DNA of 64,000 nucleotides, from contig NC_054749.1 in NCBI RefSeq assembly GCF_018143015.1, positions 31,164,411 through 31,228,410 on the forward strand, read 5' to 3'. Of the stretch, positions 54,815-64,000 are shown piece by piece (within the stretch, counting starts at the first letter, position 1; each line of letters starts with the position of its first letter). A program made the position numbers and the translations under genes. The notes beneath the pieces are model-generated. The model had not been told where the DNA came from. It made no database searches and was given only the letters and a program-made list of their open reading frames with translations. Source of the stretch: Lytechinus variegatus (lineage: Eukaryota; Echinodermata; Echinoidea; Temnopleuroida; Toxopneustidae).

Positions 54815-55738
54815 TGGCCCACCACATTTTCAACTTTGAAACAAAAAGTAACTATTTGAGGGAAAGATATACAAATTTCAGCCAAAAAGTAAAGAAAGGG
54901 TGTGAAATCCCTAATTGCCCCAAACGTGTTTAGAGTCCGATTTTCGCGATCGACGAGGGATGGAAGGTGGGGTCGTACTAAACCAAATGATGTGTATAGG
55001 TAAAACCGACGACCGAAGGACCCGTGACATAACAATAAAATATGGCTCTACTTGTTTAGGGGTTCAATTCAGGGAATACTTGCCAAGAGTATCGTGTGAG
55101 GGTGCTGCCGCGCATGGTATCCACTCGTGAATGGAAGTGCCCCCCCCCCCCGGATGTGAAATACATGTAGATGCTTTAGACACACACGTCTTTTTAAATA
55201 TAATAGACATAAGAATAACATTATTATAGCCCAGGTATGGATCTTCATTCTTGTCAGTTTACATGATGGATGCTTAAGAAATGTGTTTGGACTGGGGCAA
55301 GTTGTGCCAGCCAACACGGGGCAAGTTTGAGCCATGGTAATCTTATGGTAATGTATATAAAAACAAACCTTAAAAAGCCATCGATATGCAGGCAGAAAGG
55401 AGCAAATTTACACGACTGTTCCCTTTCTTTGAGAGGATGTATGCTGGTTCTTCCCCCATACATTTTGTACATAGTTTTTGTGGCTGCACTTACCCCCAGA
55501 AGGTGGCTCAACTTAATTACCCCACAGATGGGGCAAGTTGGGCCATTTGACATCTCTTTTTTCAAAGGTGGCAATGACTTTCAGTATGGGGGTAGAAAGT
55601 TATGTATGGGTGAAAAATATTTCAGAATTAAATTTTAAGGCAAGGTACTTACTTCTACAAGATTATTAATCATATCAGTTATTCTAACAAGCAAAAATCA
55701 GTGTCACAACTTACCCCACCTCGCCGTATTGTTTAAAT
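54815..55738 (+). repeat. Dispersed repeat with GGCAAGTTGAGCC motifs, copy 2
   Basis: Matches 10180-10950 in order: ACTTTGAAACAAAAAGTA, CAAATTTCAGCCAAAAAGTA, CCCAGGTATGGATCTTCATT, AAAAAGCCATCGATATGCAG, GTACATAGTTTTTGTGGCT and GACTTTCAGTATGGGGGTAG. About 260 bases (54910-55170) are absent from copy 1, so one copy carries an insertion or the other a deletion. Confidence 0.75.
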
Positions 55739-56081
55739 TCTTATTGCCTTCATTTTTGTTGTTATCTTAAGTTCTTTTTATGTTAAATCAATGGAGTTTT
55801 TTTATAATGATCAGTGTCAGGGTTTGTATTCAATAAACTGAATTTTTACTATAGCAAATTTATTTGTACCATAAAATATATCCAATCATTTGTTAATTAA
55901 GCCCAGACAAAAGTCAATGGAAAACTCAATTTTGGGAATCAAAAGCAATATTTGGACCTAAAGTTGACTTGTAAATGATTGAAAGTTTCTTGAGATGAAC
56001 CCTCAAGAAAACCACATATGAGACCAAATAGAAAGAAAACAGTGACAAAGGTAGGAATTAGTAAGGTAAAGAATGTATATC

Positions 56082-56087
56082 TTTATT
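56082..56087 (-). terminator. Candidate polyadenylation signal for a - strand transcript
   Basis: AATAAA on - (GTTATGAATAAAGATATAC). It would fit the 3' end of a - strand gene lying to the right, but only the LRR-like fragment at 59022-59205 hints at one. Confidence 0.2.
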
Positions 56088-56968
56088 CATAACATGCATA
56101 TTATGTTTCTTTTTTGTGTGTACTTCTTTGCAAAGTACAAATTTAAATTTGCTTCAAAAACATAACTAATCATGACATGACAAAAAACAACTCTACAGAA
56201 TATACAAGTGAAACATCATACATCACATCTCACAATTAAATGAGACAAGATAAAAAGTAAAACAACAACACATCTACCAGCTTTCTCCTCCAAGCTACAT
56301 AAAAATATCTGAGGCAAATAAAAACTGCCACATCTTTGCTATTTCCAATAAAACACATCTTCATCTCAGAAAGTCTCTATAGTTAGTAAACAAGGAAAAG
56401 AGTACAATATATTGTTCACCAATTTAATTGGTGAAATACAAGAAGTTACATGGTTTGGCGAATACTGAATACGGCTCAGGAATTACACAAATTCTAGATT
56501 CTCTTCTCATATTAATATCAAACCAAACACATAAAATCTTCCTTTCAATCTCATCACCCTCCTCCTCTCATAATCAGGGTATATTTCTCACCTTTCAAGC
56601 AATGGTCAGCATAAATCAAGTCGAATATTAGGCAAATATATTGAATCATATATTTACATGTCGTATCATTTCTTCAGAATTAGAATTTGTAAATGTGAAG
56701 TTTTTATTTGTTTTTCAAAAAACAAAGAAACCTCACTTTTGTATGCTACTCATTACAATATTCAGCTTTAAAGGTAGTACCAGGGGGTGAAATATACAAA
56801 CAAACAGCTGGCTGGAAAGCACGTCTGTTCTAAAGATATCAACCAATCAGGTGAGTAAGCTCGGTATGAACTTGTACCCAGCAATCCATAGATTCCACTT
56901 CTCTCTGGATTTCCCAATATAACACACTACATTAAAGTAATTAAAGTAGACACCATTGTCATTATACT
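56088..56968. other. Intergenic or 3' UTR, no gene recognised
   Basis: AT-rich sequence with no coding frame, inverted repeat or RNA gene that I can support. Confidence 0.35.
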
Positions 56969-57368
56969 TTTAAAACTAGTTTATGGAAAATCGGTTCAGG
57001 AAACCAGTTTGGAAGATTGCTTTGCTAGTGCTCCTATTCGATCAGTTTTCAAAACCACTTCACGTTGCCACAACAAGTGGCCTTGATGCTATGGGAACTT
57101 TCCCAGTGGGGGTGACATGTTTCATGCAAAATACAAAACCACAGCGCAGATAATTTACACACAGTAGAAGCGTGCTCAAAATGTGCGAAAACCACTTCCC
57201 GAAGAATGGTTGTGTACTCTCTTACGCTAAAACCAGTTTGACAAGGCAAAGCGATCTTGAAAACTACATCACAAGGTGGTTTTCTGAACCAGTTTGGAAG
57301 ATCGCTTCTCAAACCACTTTGACCGTTATCATTACACATCAAACTAGTTTCCACTAAACTAGTTTTAG
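56969..57368. mobile_element. MITE with TAAAACTAGTTTA...GGAAA ends
   Basis: TTTAAAACTAGTTTATGGAA at the left pairs with TTTCCACTAAACTAGTTTTA at the right. AACCAGTTTGGAAGATYGCTT recurs in the interior on the same strand (57004 and 57288), and several AAACCA / TGGTTT boxes are present. Confidence 0.75.
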
Positions 57369-57672
57369 GGCAGTTATGAGAACAGGGTCATAGTTTCTTG
57401 AACATGGTACTTTCTATGGTGTTTTGCTAAGCTGACATGTTTGTATGTTACGCATGGCTTGTGACCTCCTCTTGGGTGCTTCCAGACTCTATAACCATTA
57501 TTGATTCGCATCAGCTATAGTTAAAATTTTATCTTTTGGGAACGAAAATCTGGGTTTGTTAACAGACATCTGAAGAAAGAGTTCATGATTTGTCAGGTAG
57601 AATTACAGGACATTAAGTGCCAATATGTTACATATGGAAAAGATTCGGATATCTCACCTATAACAAGGCTTG

Positions 57673-57828
57673 GGGACCATTTCATGAAAGGACTTGTGAG
57701 ATGTTTTATCTGACAAGTCTAATTTTATCCAATGGTTACCATTGTAACAGTGCTTCTCAGCCAATCACAGCCAAGGAAAGTTGTGAGATCCGACAACTTA
57801 TCGGACAAGTGTTCATGAAACGCACCCT
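57673..57828. mobile_element. MITE with CATTTCATGAAAGGACTTGT ends
   Basis: GGGGACCATTTCATGAAAGG and ACTTGT pair with ACAAGTGTTCATGAAACGCA then CCC. The centre is near palindromic, ATGGTTACCATTGTAAC. Related to the element split by the SINE at 20507-20950. Confidence 0.7.
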
Positions 57829-57971
57829 GGTCACAACTCATGCATGAACAGTACATAACCTCTGAATAGCTTTATCAAACAGCCCCCAGGTATTACATGC
57901 TTCTATTATTTATGAAGCTACAAAAATGTAGCATGTTTGGCTAACATCAAATTTTACATACCCTCTGCATC

Positions 57972-58214
57972 TTAAGGTCCTGTCACATTGTTCTGTGCAA
58001 GCCTTGTAGCAAAGTTTTGAGCATGTTTCAAAAATATTCTGCATGTAAATCAGACATGCGTGTGCTTCTGTGGGCAACGGCATGTGAGATAAGTGCAAGA
58101 TACTGTCAATGAGGTTGACTTGCTGGCAGCCCGAGGGTATTAAAAGGGTAGCAAAATTGGTCACCCGCAAGTCACACGCAAAGCTTGCACGAAACAATGT
58201 GACAGGGCTTTTAA
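57972..58214. mobile_element. TTAA-flanked MITE with CCTGTCACATTGTT inverted repeats
   Basis: TTAA then GGTCCTGTCACATTGTTCTG and TGCAAGC at the left mirror GCTTGCACGAAACAATGTGA then CAGGGCTT and TTAA at the right. The duplicated TTAA suggests a piggyBac-type target. An eroded relative lies at 13625-13850. Confidence 0.8.
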
Positions 58215-59021
58215 TAACAATATAAGCCTGAGGAGAAGGGAAGATAGATTTGACACATCTAAATAACAAAATATAAACAGTACTGATATCTCTTTCCTTA
58301 AAAAACAAATTCTTCAGAATACTGTATCATAAATACATGTACATGCCATAACAATGTAATTTTCAATAAAATGAATTTAAAGAACAAAATAGCTTTTAAA
58401 AGGGTAACTGTTCTTATCCTTCCTCATGAATAAATTTTAGACTATGTCATTAAAACTCACATACATGGGCAAATACACTAATCTATAATATAATTATATT
58501 TTCCCACTAAATGTAAAATGATCACATATAAGAGACACTACATCATGCCATATCTAACCCATGTATCAAAGATGATATTGGCCGATCAAGATAAAACAGG
58601 TAAGTGAAATCACTTTTAGTCCATTAAAAATAAATATATATACTGGAAAGTTTAAAACAATGATATTAAAATGAATTGCAAAATAAAAGAGCAAAGCTCA
58701 GACCCTAGAATGTTATTTACTTTCCAAAAAAAAAAATGAATTGGGGGAGATGATGGGGGGGGGGGGGGGTCATGTTCCAACATATGTCTCTGTGAAAATT
58801 TCACTTTTAATGAGCATACACCATTCAGATTATTTTTCACATAAAATAAAATCATGGCCAACAAGCACCGTTATCATCCATCAAATAAATACAATCAAAC
58901 CTCAACTTCATCAATATTGAAAGACGACCTGTCAACAAAGACCTTACTTCTGTTCCTTACTTATCTCATCAAATTTTTCACAGGACTTATGGAATATGTG
59001 AGGATGGGAGGGGTGAAGTCA
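58215..59021. other. Intergenic or 3' UTR, no gene recognised
   Basis: AT-rich with a G run at 58757-58770. No coding frame is supported. Confidence 0.35.
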
Positions 59022-59205
59022 TTATTCCCATAGGGAAGTCACTATTCCCATTATTCGGACATCATCATGTAAAGAAATCTGAGAATTGTTGGGGTAAATT
59101 GCATCAAATCTGTCAATTTGATCAAATCTGTTGCTTAAAATCACAGAGAGTTTGTTACCGTACAGTTGTAGCTCTACCAGATGACCAAACTGCTTCCTTC
59201 TAGAC
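59022..59205 (-). pseudogene. Possible leucine-rich-repeat coding fragment
   Basis: On - a frame from about 59205 reads RRKQFGHLVELQLYGNKLSV, a good match to one leucine-rich repeat (LxxLxLxxNxLS), then continues ILSNRFDQIDRF and beyond for about 60 codons to TAA 59024-59022. A MITE abuts its 5' side, and no convincing splice acceptor is seen. It could be the last exon of a - strand LRR gene whose mRNA ends near 56070, a pseudogene remnant, or chance. Confidence 0.25.
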
Positions 59206-59331
59206 CAGGGCCCGGTAACACAAAGCTACGAGAATGATTGTATAGTTGATTTGTATTGATGATTCAATAGAATGATCAATATGAAACCAGTCCAACTATC
59301 AAGTTCTAAGCTATGTGTAACAGGGCCCTGA
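59206..59331. mobile_element. MITE with CAGGGCCCGGTAACAC ends
   Basis: CAGGGCCCGGTAACACAAAG at the left pairs with CTATGTGTAACAGGGCCCTG at the right. The interior ATTGATCAAT-like sequence is self-complementary. Confidence 0.75.
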
Positions 59332-59419
59332 AACATTTGTTCCAATATCAATACTGCTCTGGAGACAAGATCCCAAATACTACCCGGCAAACAAGCAATT
59401 AAGGAACCTAAAAAAAAAA

Positions 59420-60517
59420 CAAGTGGAATGCCTCTGGCCGTCTCACCTGCATCACGCAGTTCAATATAGCAGCAGTGCTGACTTTGAATACTACTCTAAC
59501 TCGCACAAGATGTTCAGTGATACATGGTTACTCTTATGTCCACTTTTTATGAACTAGACCAATAAACTTACAGAGATATGATGGTTATTCAACAAAAAAC
59601 CCAACATGGCCAAAGTTCATTGACCTTACATGACCTTTGACCTTGATCATGTGACCTGAAGCTCGAACAGGATGTTCAGTGATACTTGATTACTCTTATG
59701 TACAAGTTTCATGAATCAGATCCATAAACTTTCAAAGTTATGATGGTAATTCAACAGATACACCCAATTCGGCCAAAGTTCATTGACCTTTGACCTTGGT
59801 CATGTGACCTGAAACGCGCAAAGGATGTTCAGTGATACTTGATTACTCTAATGTCCAAGTTTAATGAACTAGACCAATAAACTTTCAAAGTTATGATGGT
59901 AATTCAACAGATACCCCCGATTCGGCCAAAGTTCATTGACCCTAAATGACCTTTGACCTTAATCATGAGACATGAAACTTGCACAAAATTTTCAGTGATG
60001 CTTGATTACTATTATGTCCAAGTTTCATGAATCAGATCCATAAACTTTCAAAGTTATGATGGGAATTCAACAGATATCCCCAATTCGGCCAAAGTTCATT
60101 GACCCTAAATGACCTTTGACCTTGGTCATGTGACGTGAAACTCATGCAGGATGTTCAGTGATACTTGATTAACCTTATGTCCAAGTTTCATGAACTAGGT
60201 CCATATATTTTCTAAGTTATGATGACATTTCAAAAACTTAACCTCAGGTTAAGATTTCGATGCTGATTCCTCCAACATGGTCTAAGTTCATTGACCCTAA
60301 ATGACCTTTGACCTTGGTCATGTGACATGAAACTCTAATAGGATGTTCAGTAATACTTGATTAACCTTATGGCCAAGTTTTATTAACTAGGTCCATATAC
60401 TTTCTAAGTTATGACATCATTTCAAAAACTTAACCTCAGGTTAAGATTTGATGTTGACGCCGCCGCCGCCGTCGGAAAAGCGGCGCCTATAGTCTCACTT
60501 TGCTTCGCAGGTGAGAC
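59420..60517 (+). mobile_element. Non-autonomous transposon with five tandem nuclear-receptor-site units, copy B
   Basis: Same ends and order as 44593-45532, with the TGACCTTTGACCTT block at 59631, 59784, 59947, 60110 and 60302. The CTAAAAAAAAAA sequence flanks both ends and may be a target duplication. It has one more unit than copy A, so the array length varies between copies. No coding frame. Confidence 0.88.
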
Positions 60518-61827
60518 CTAAAAAAAAAAAAATCAAAACCATTTTCCACAAGTTTGAGAACGATATAAAACATTATCGAAACATTTTTGACATGCGGAAA
60601 ACCTTTTCCACACATTCTGAAAACATTTTGTGTTTGCTGAGCAGTTGCTATGTCAGAAAGATTGGAACCAGTATTTCTCTTTACGTCACTGGAGTGACCG
60701 TCATCCATGGATATGTCATACAAGCAATGTTGGCCAGTGAGGTTTCTTTTAAGAGAATCTGGTATGTCCAGGCATGTTGTAAGTTCACTTTTCCAATCAA
60801 TTGTAAATGTCAATCAAATACACATTGACAGACCCACTTACAATTACAGAAACAAAATCTACACTAATTTAGCAAGAAGAACCTAAGTAAGCAATTGAAA
60901 GTTTGCAATTAATTACACAACTTATGACTGATTTATGAACCTCATGTTCACATAAGATTTTGCAAGTTAACAATGCCCCCCTCAGACAATACCAGGCTGT
61001 TGACACACTCTGTTTTAAAATTTGATAAATTCTTGACAGTTCAAAAAAGAAATACATTTGACTTATGCTGTAAGTGGCAACTTTCTCTTGCCAAGAAAGT
61101 TCTCTTCAGACAATATGAGATTACCTTCATTGCCATCATTCTAAAAAACTGCTCAGAGCTATCCTCAAAATGTTTTAATATTGAGAGTTTAAAAGTTTAA
61201 ATAGCCCACTAACAATAGTCACAATATGACAGAAAGCATTTGTGCCACTTCAAAATTATCACCATTGGATATTGTTTGTCAATGTTATCCTGGTTCAGAT
61301 AAATCTGAAAATAATAATGCAGTTTCAAATTTAAAAATAGTCAGAAGTGATTTCATCATCATATCATCATGATCTTAAAGTAACAAACAGACAGGTGGGG
61401 GGGGGGGGGACTTGAGTTGCTTCACATAATGACAATAACAACAACCCACAAAAAATACAGCTGCTTTATAACACATGATGAATCATATATACCTGAAGGT
61501 TTAAACACTTATTAAAGCTACTTAGAACAAGATAATATACTTCATTAAAACAACAATATGATTATCATGCAAATATACGGTCACATAACAAAAATATAAT
61601 ATAAATCATTGCCTAATGGACAAGTACATCCCTATGTTCTAACATCTCAACATATCTATTGGGTGAACTGAACTTTTTCATAAATGATGTGCTTTATATA
61701 ATTGTGCCTTGAGAGGAGGGTAATTTTACTGTGCATCACTCTAATACTAACTTTTTGAAATGTTCATGTTCCTCTGCTAACCAAACTATTTCAATCTTAC
61801 CAACCCCATATAGATGAATAAAACCCC
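60518..61827. other. Intergenic, no gene recognised
   Basis: A - strand frame (60813-60540) and a + strand frame over the same bases are both open but show no recognisable domain or splice context. A G run lies at 61397-61409. Confidence 0.35.
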
Positions 61828-62265
61828 CATTCCAGAGAACAAGACCGCTGAAAGACCATGAATTCTGGTTGATCTCTCAGAGGTCTCTCAATGAACCTAC
61901 AATGGTCTTTGAGGTCTTACACAAGTCCTAACCAATCTTTCAGTGGTCTTTGTGGTCTTCATGGGCACCAAAACATTTTGAAACGGTTCAAAACATTCTT
62001 ACAGGAAAATTGCCTTTCAGTGGTCTTTCGATGAACTTTCAAAGGTCTTAAAAGTCTTTCAATGATCTTTCGGCAGTCTCTACAGATTTTTGCGGAGATC
62101 ACTGTAAGACTCATGAGAGATCATTGAAAGATCATTGAAAGATCATTAAAAGACCAGGCGAAGTGCATGGAAAGAACTCTGAAAGATCACTTGATGCATA
62201 AAAGATCTCTGAAAGACCATTGAAAGATCTCTATAGGACTAGTTTCAGACCAGTCAGGCCCCCAT
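61828..62265. repeat. Fold-back repeat with GGTCTTTCA / TGAAAGACC cores, copy 2
   Basis: Matches 6585-6870: TTTCAGTGGTCTTTCGATGA, CTTTCGGCAGTCTC, GCGGAGATCACTGTAAGACT, GATCTCTATAGGACTAG. It is flanked on both sides by direct CCCCATTCCASAGAAC sequence (about 61829 and 62263). Confidence 0.75.
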
Positions 62266-63639
62266 TCCACAGAACGGAGACCATTGGAGGTAATTCAAAG
62301 GAAATGAAGAACAATCCAGGTCAGGTGAAATGTTGTTTGAGTTTTGCATATTATAGCCATGCTAATAAACAAAATTATGCATTGAATCATAAGGATGTAC
62401 AGTATACATTATTTACTGTATTCTTTTAGCTATTTTGTTATCAAACAATATTCATCTTTTATTCTGAATGACGCAAAGTACAAACGAACTCACTTTAACC
62501 CTGAACAATATGAAGTATCACCTTTTTAGTTTACATTGACATCGTAATGTAAAAAATCTTAAATAATAGCAAGGTTTTGAATACTTCAACGCTGTAAAGT
62601 ATGATTATTCATATTTTATAATTCATATTTTATAATCATATGTGCCTGTAAGGGGCATATGTTACACTTTTAACATCAGAGACTTGAAACCAACTTGTGT
62701 GTGCTTACATTCACTGGAAGGGGATGCGGAGAAGGAAAACAAGTCTGATTAATCTTCAATTTCAAGCCACCAGTGTGTTCACTTCACAATGTGTGATTAG
62801 TCAATATGACGAAGTATTCTGTGTTCAAAACAATATTGAATTTGAGTATGTACTCCAAGATAGAGTGGTATACTGGAAGTTTCCCCAAATCTGTGTTTAA
62901 ATGGTTTAATTCTAAATTTCAAAGTACTCTTGACTTCACAAGAACATAACACAAGTGTCATCACTGTAGCGATTTTCTTTGTTTAATTTTCAAAGTGAAA
63001 GTGCCCTTTATTTCACAAAAAATGTATACTCATGTATCATTTTCCTCTTTCATTTTTAATGTGAAAATACCCATTACTTCACAATTGTATACTAGTAAAT
63101 ACCTGGAGATAGCTAAGCATTACTTTCAAGAATGTTATTCATCTACTTGTCACAAGATCAGTCACCTAATCCTCTATAACAAGTGTACGGTTGAACAAAA
63201 TTATAAATGATATAATAAATACTAGCTACCGGTAAATATAACACGATGATGCACCTAGCTGAGGGGTATGAAAGCAGCATGGATATGGAAGAATGATGGA
63301 GAGGATTTTGTATCATATAAAACATGACCTACCTCTGGGGGTTCACTAGCATGGATTGAAGGATACACTGTGGTATATACTTGACAATAATCTCAAAATA
63401 AACATCAACAAATCAAAGACGTGATACTGATACTGAAACACCATGTGAAACAATAATCAACAAGTCTGATACCTCTGGTCTATTTTTACACCTCCTTTTC
63501 TATCACAAATGTTCTTGCAATTATTACCTCATGACAAATTTAACATAGAATAGAACATCAAGACATGAAATCAAAGTGAGGAAGTTGAAAATGTAATATT
63601 TGGTTCTTACCACACCACAGACAAACCCTCTAAACCTAG
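62266..63639. other. Intergenic, no gene recognised
   Basis: AT-rich sequence. A 36-base - strand segment near 63329-63364 has exon-like ends but no support for coding (see rejected items). Confidence 0.35.
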
Positions 63640-64000
63640 GCCCATCCTGGTTAGAGGCAGGAAGGTGCATCCTCTATAGTAAGAGGGGTATGGGAATACA
63701 ACCAAGGACTTGTCTTGAAGTTAGGATGTCAAATGCTCCCTACTTCTGAACTTATCCTACAGTAAAAAGGGAGGTGGAATAACCCCTATCCGAGTTTTTA
63801 TCCTCTATCCACAAAATTAGCTTTCAATATTAAGAAAAGGATGGAAATGCCTTCTAGTCCTTATCCTACTGCAAGAGGGGTGCATGAATAATGCCTCCTC
63901 CGGGACTTGCAAGAATGACCTTGACCCCTGGAAGTATCTACAGGAAGAGAGGTGAAGAGATATCCCATACTCCAGGACTTAATCTTCAGTGATGTAGATG
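63640..64000. repeat. Degenerate tandem repeat with TATCCTACAGTAAGAGGGG-like units
   Basis: CATCCTCTATAGTAAGAGGGG, TTATCCTACAGTAAAAAGGG, TTATCCTACTGCAAGAGGGG and ATCTACAGGAAGAGAGG (given in parts) recur at roughly 85-110 base spacing, each followed by CCAAGGACTTGTC / CCGGGACTTGC / CCAGGACTTAATC. It runs off the window. Confidence 0.6.

Noticed and set aside
60540-60813. A 108-codon - strand frame and a 105-codon + strand frame over the same bases
   Set aside because: No domain, no convincing splice sites, and the two frames contradict each other as genes.
63329-63700. Two small exon-like segments on - (63364-63329 with acceptor ACCACAG and donor GTAGGT; and a segment ending at donor GTAAGAACC near 63609)
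   Set aside because: The second overlaps a degenerate tandem repeat and the joined peptide matches nothing I know; chance splice-like sites are enough to explain them.

Overview
The window looks like nuclear DNA of an invertebrate deuterostome, most likely an echinoderm and probably a sea urchin. The basis is AT-rich intergenic DNA, long introns, four intron-containing or animal-type genes, and a dense mix of small inverted-repeat DNA transposons, tRNA-derived SINEs, LINE debris and microsatellites. I remember several of these repeats from sea urchin genomes, so the organism call is an inference. I see no bacterial genes, no CRISPR array and no retrovirus-like element.

Four genes can be reconstructed. 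(1) HAPSTR1 (C16orf72), + strand, 5183-13263, four coding exons, 263 aa, a partner of the ubiquitin ligase HUWE1. (2) An unnamed gene, - strand, 26018-21561, six coding exons, 194 aa: a charged helical N-terminus, a seven-histidine run and a PGYP-repeat tail. (3) A PLAAT/HRASLS-type LRAT-domain enzyme, + strand, 39421-39918, 165 aa, coding sequence in one exon, upstream non-coding exon likely. (4) ATF4, - strand, 50978-49371, two coding exons, 383 aa, C-terminal bZIP. A likely 5' leader with several upstream ORFs lies up to about 51760, next to a perfect CRE. A possible single leucine-rich repeat coding fragment lies at 59022-59205 (- strand).

Layout: 1-5000 is nested repeats. 5000-13300 is HAPSTR1, with repeats filling intron 1. 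13300-20500 is its AT-rich 3' flank. 20500-26500 is the His/PGYP gene with SINE and MITE insertions beyond its stop codon. 26500-39400 is intergenic and repeat-rich, with a 0.6 kb ATC microsatellite and a 21-base G run. 39400-40000 is the PLAAT-like gene. 40000-49200 is repeats, including a transposon with tandem nuclear-receptor half-sites and a minisatellite. 49371-51800 is ATF4. 51280-53640 is a nested palindrome cluster at the 5' side of ATF4. 53650-64000 is mostly repeats.

HAPSTR1 and ATF4 both belong to stress responses, but nothing here shows that they are co-regulated. The points most worth following are the ATF4 upstream-ORF layout, the transposon whose repeat unit carries DR1, ERR-type and M-box motifs, the exon duplication inside HAPSTR1, the palindromes with repeated strong splice donors beside ATF4, and a 24-base palindrome flanked by a perfect 10-base direct repeat.
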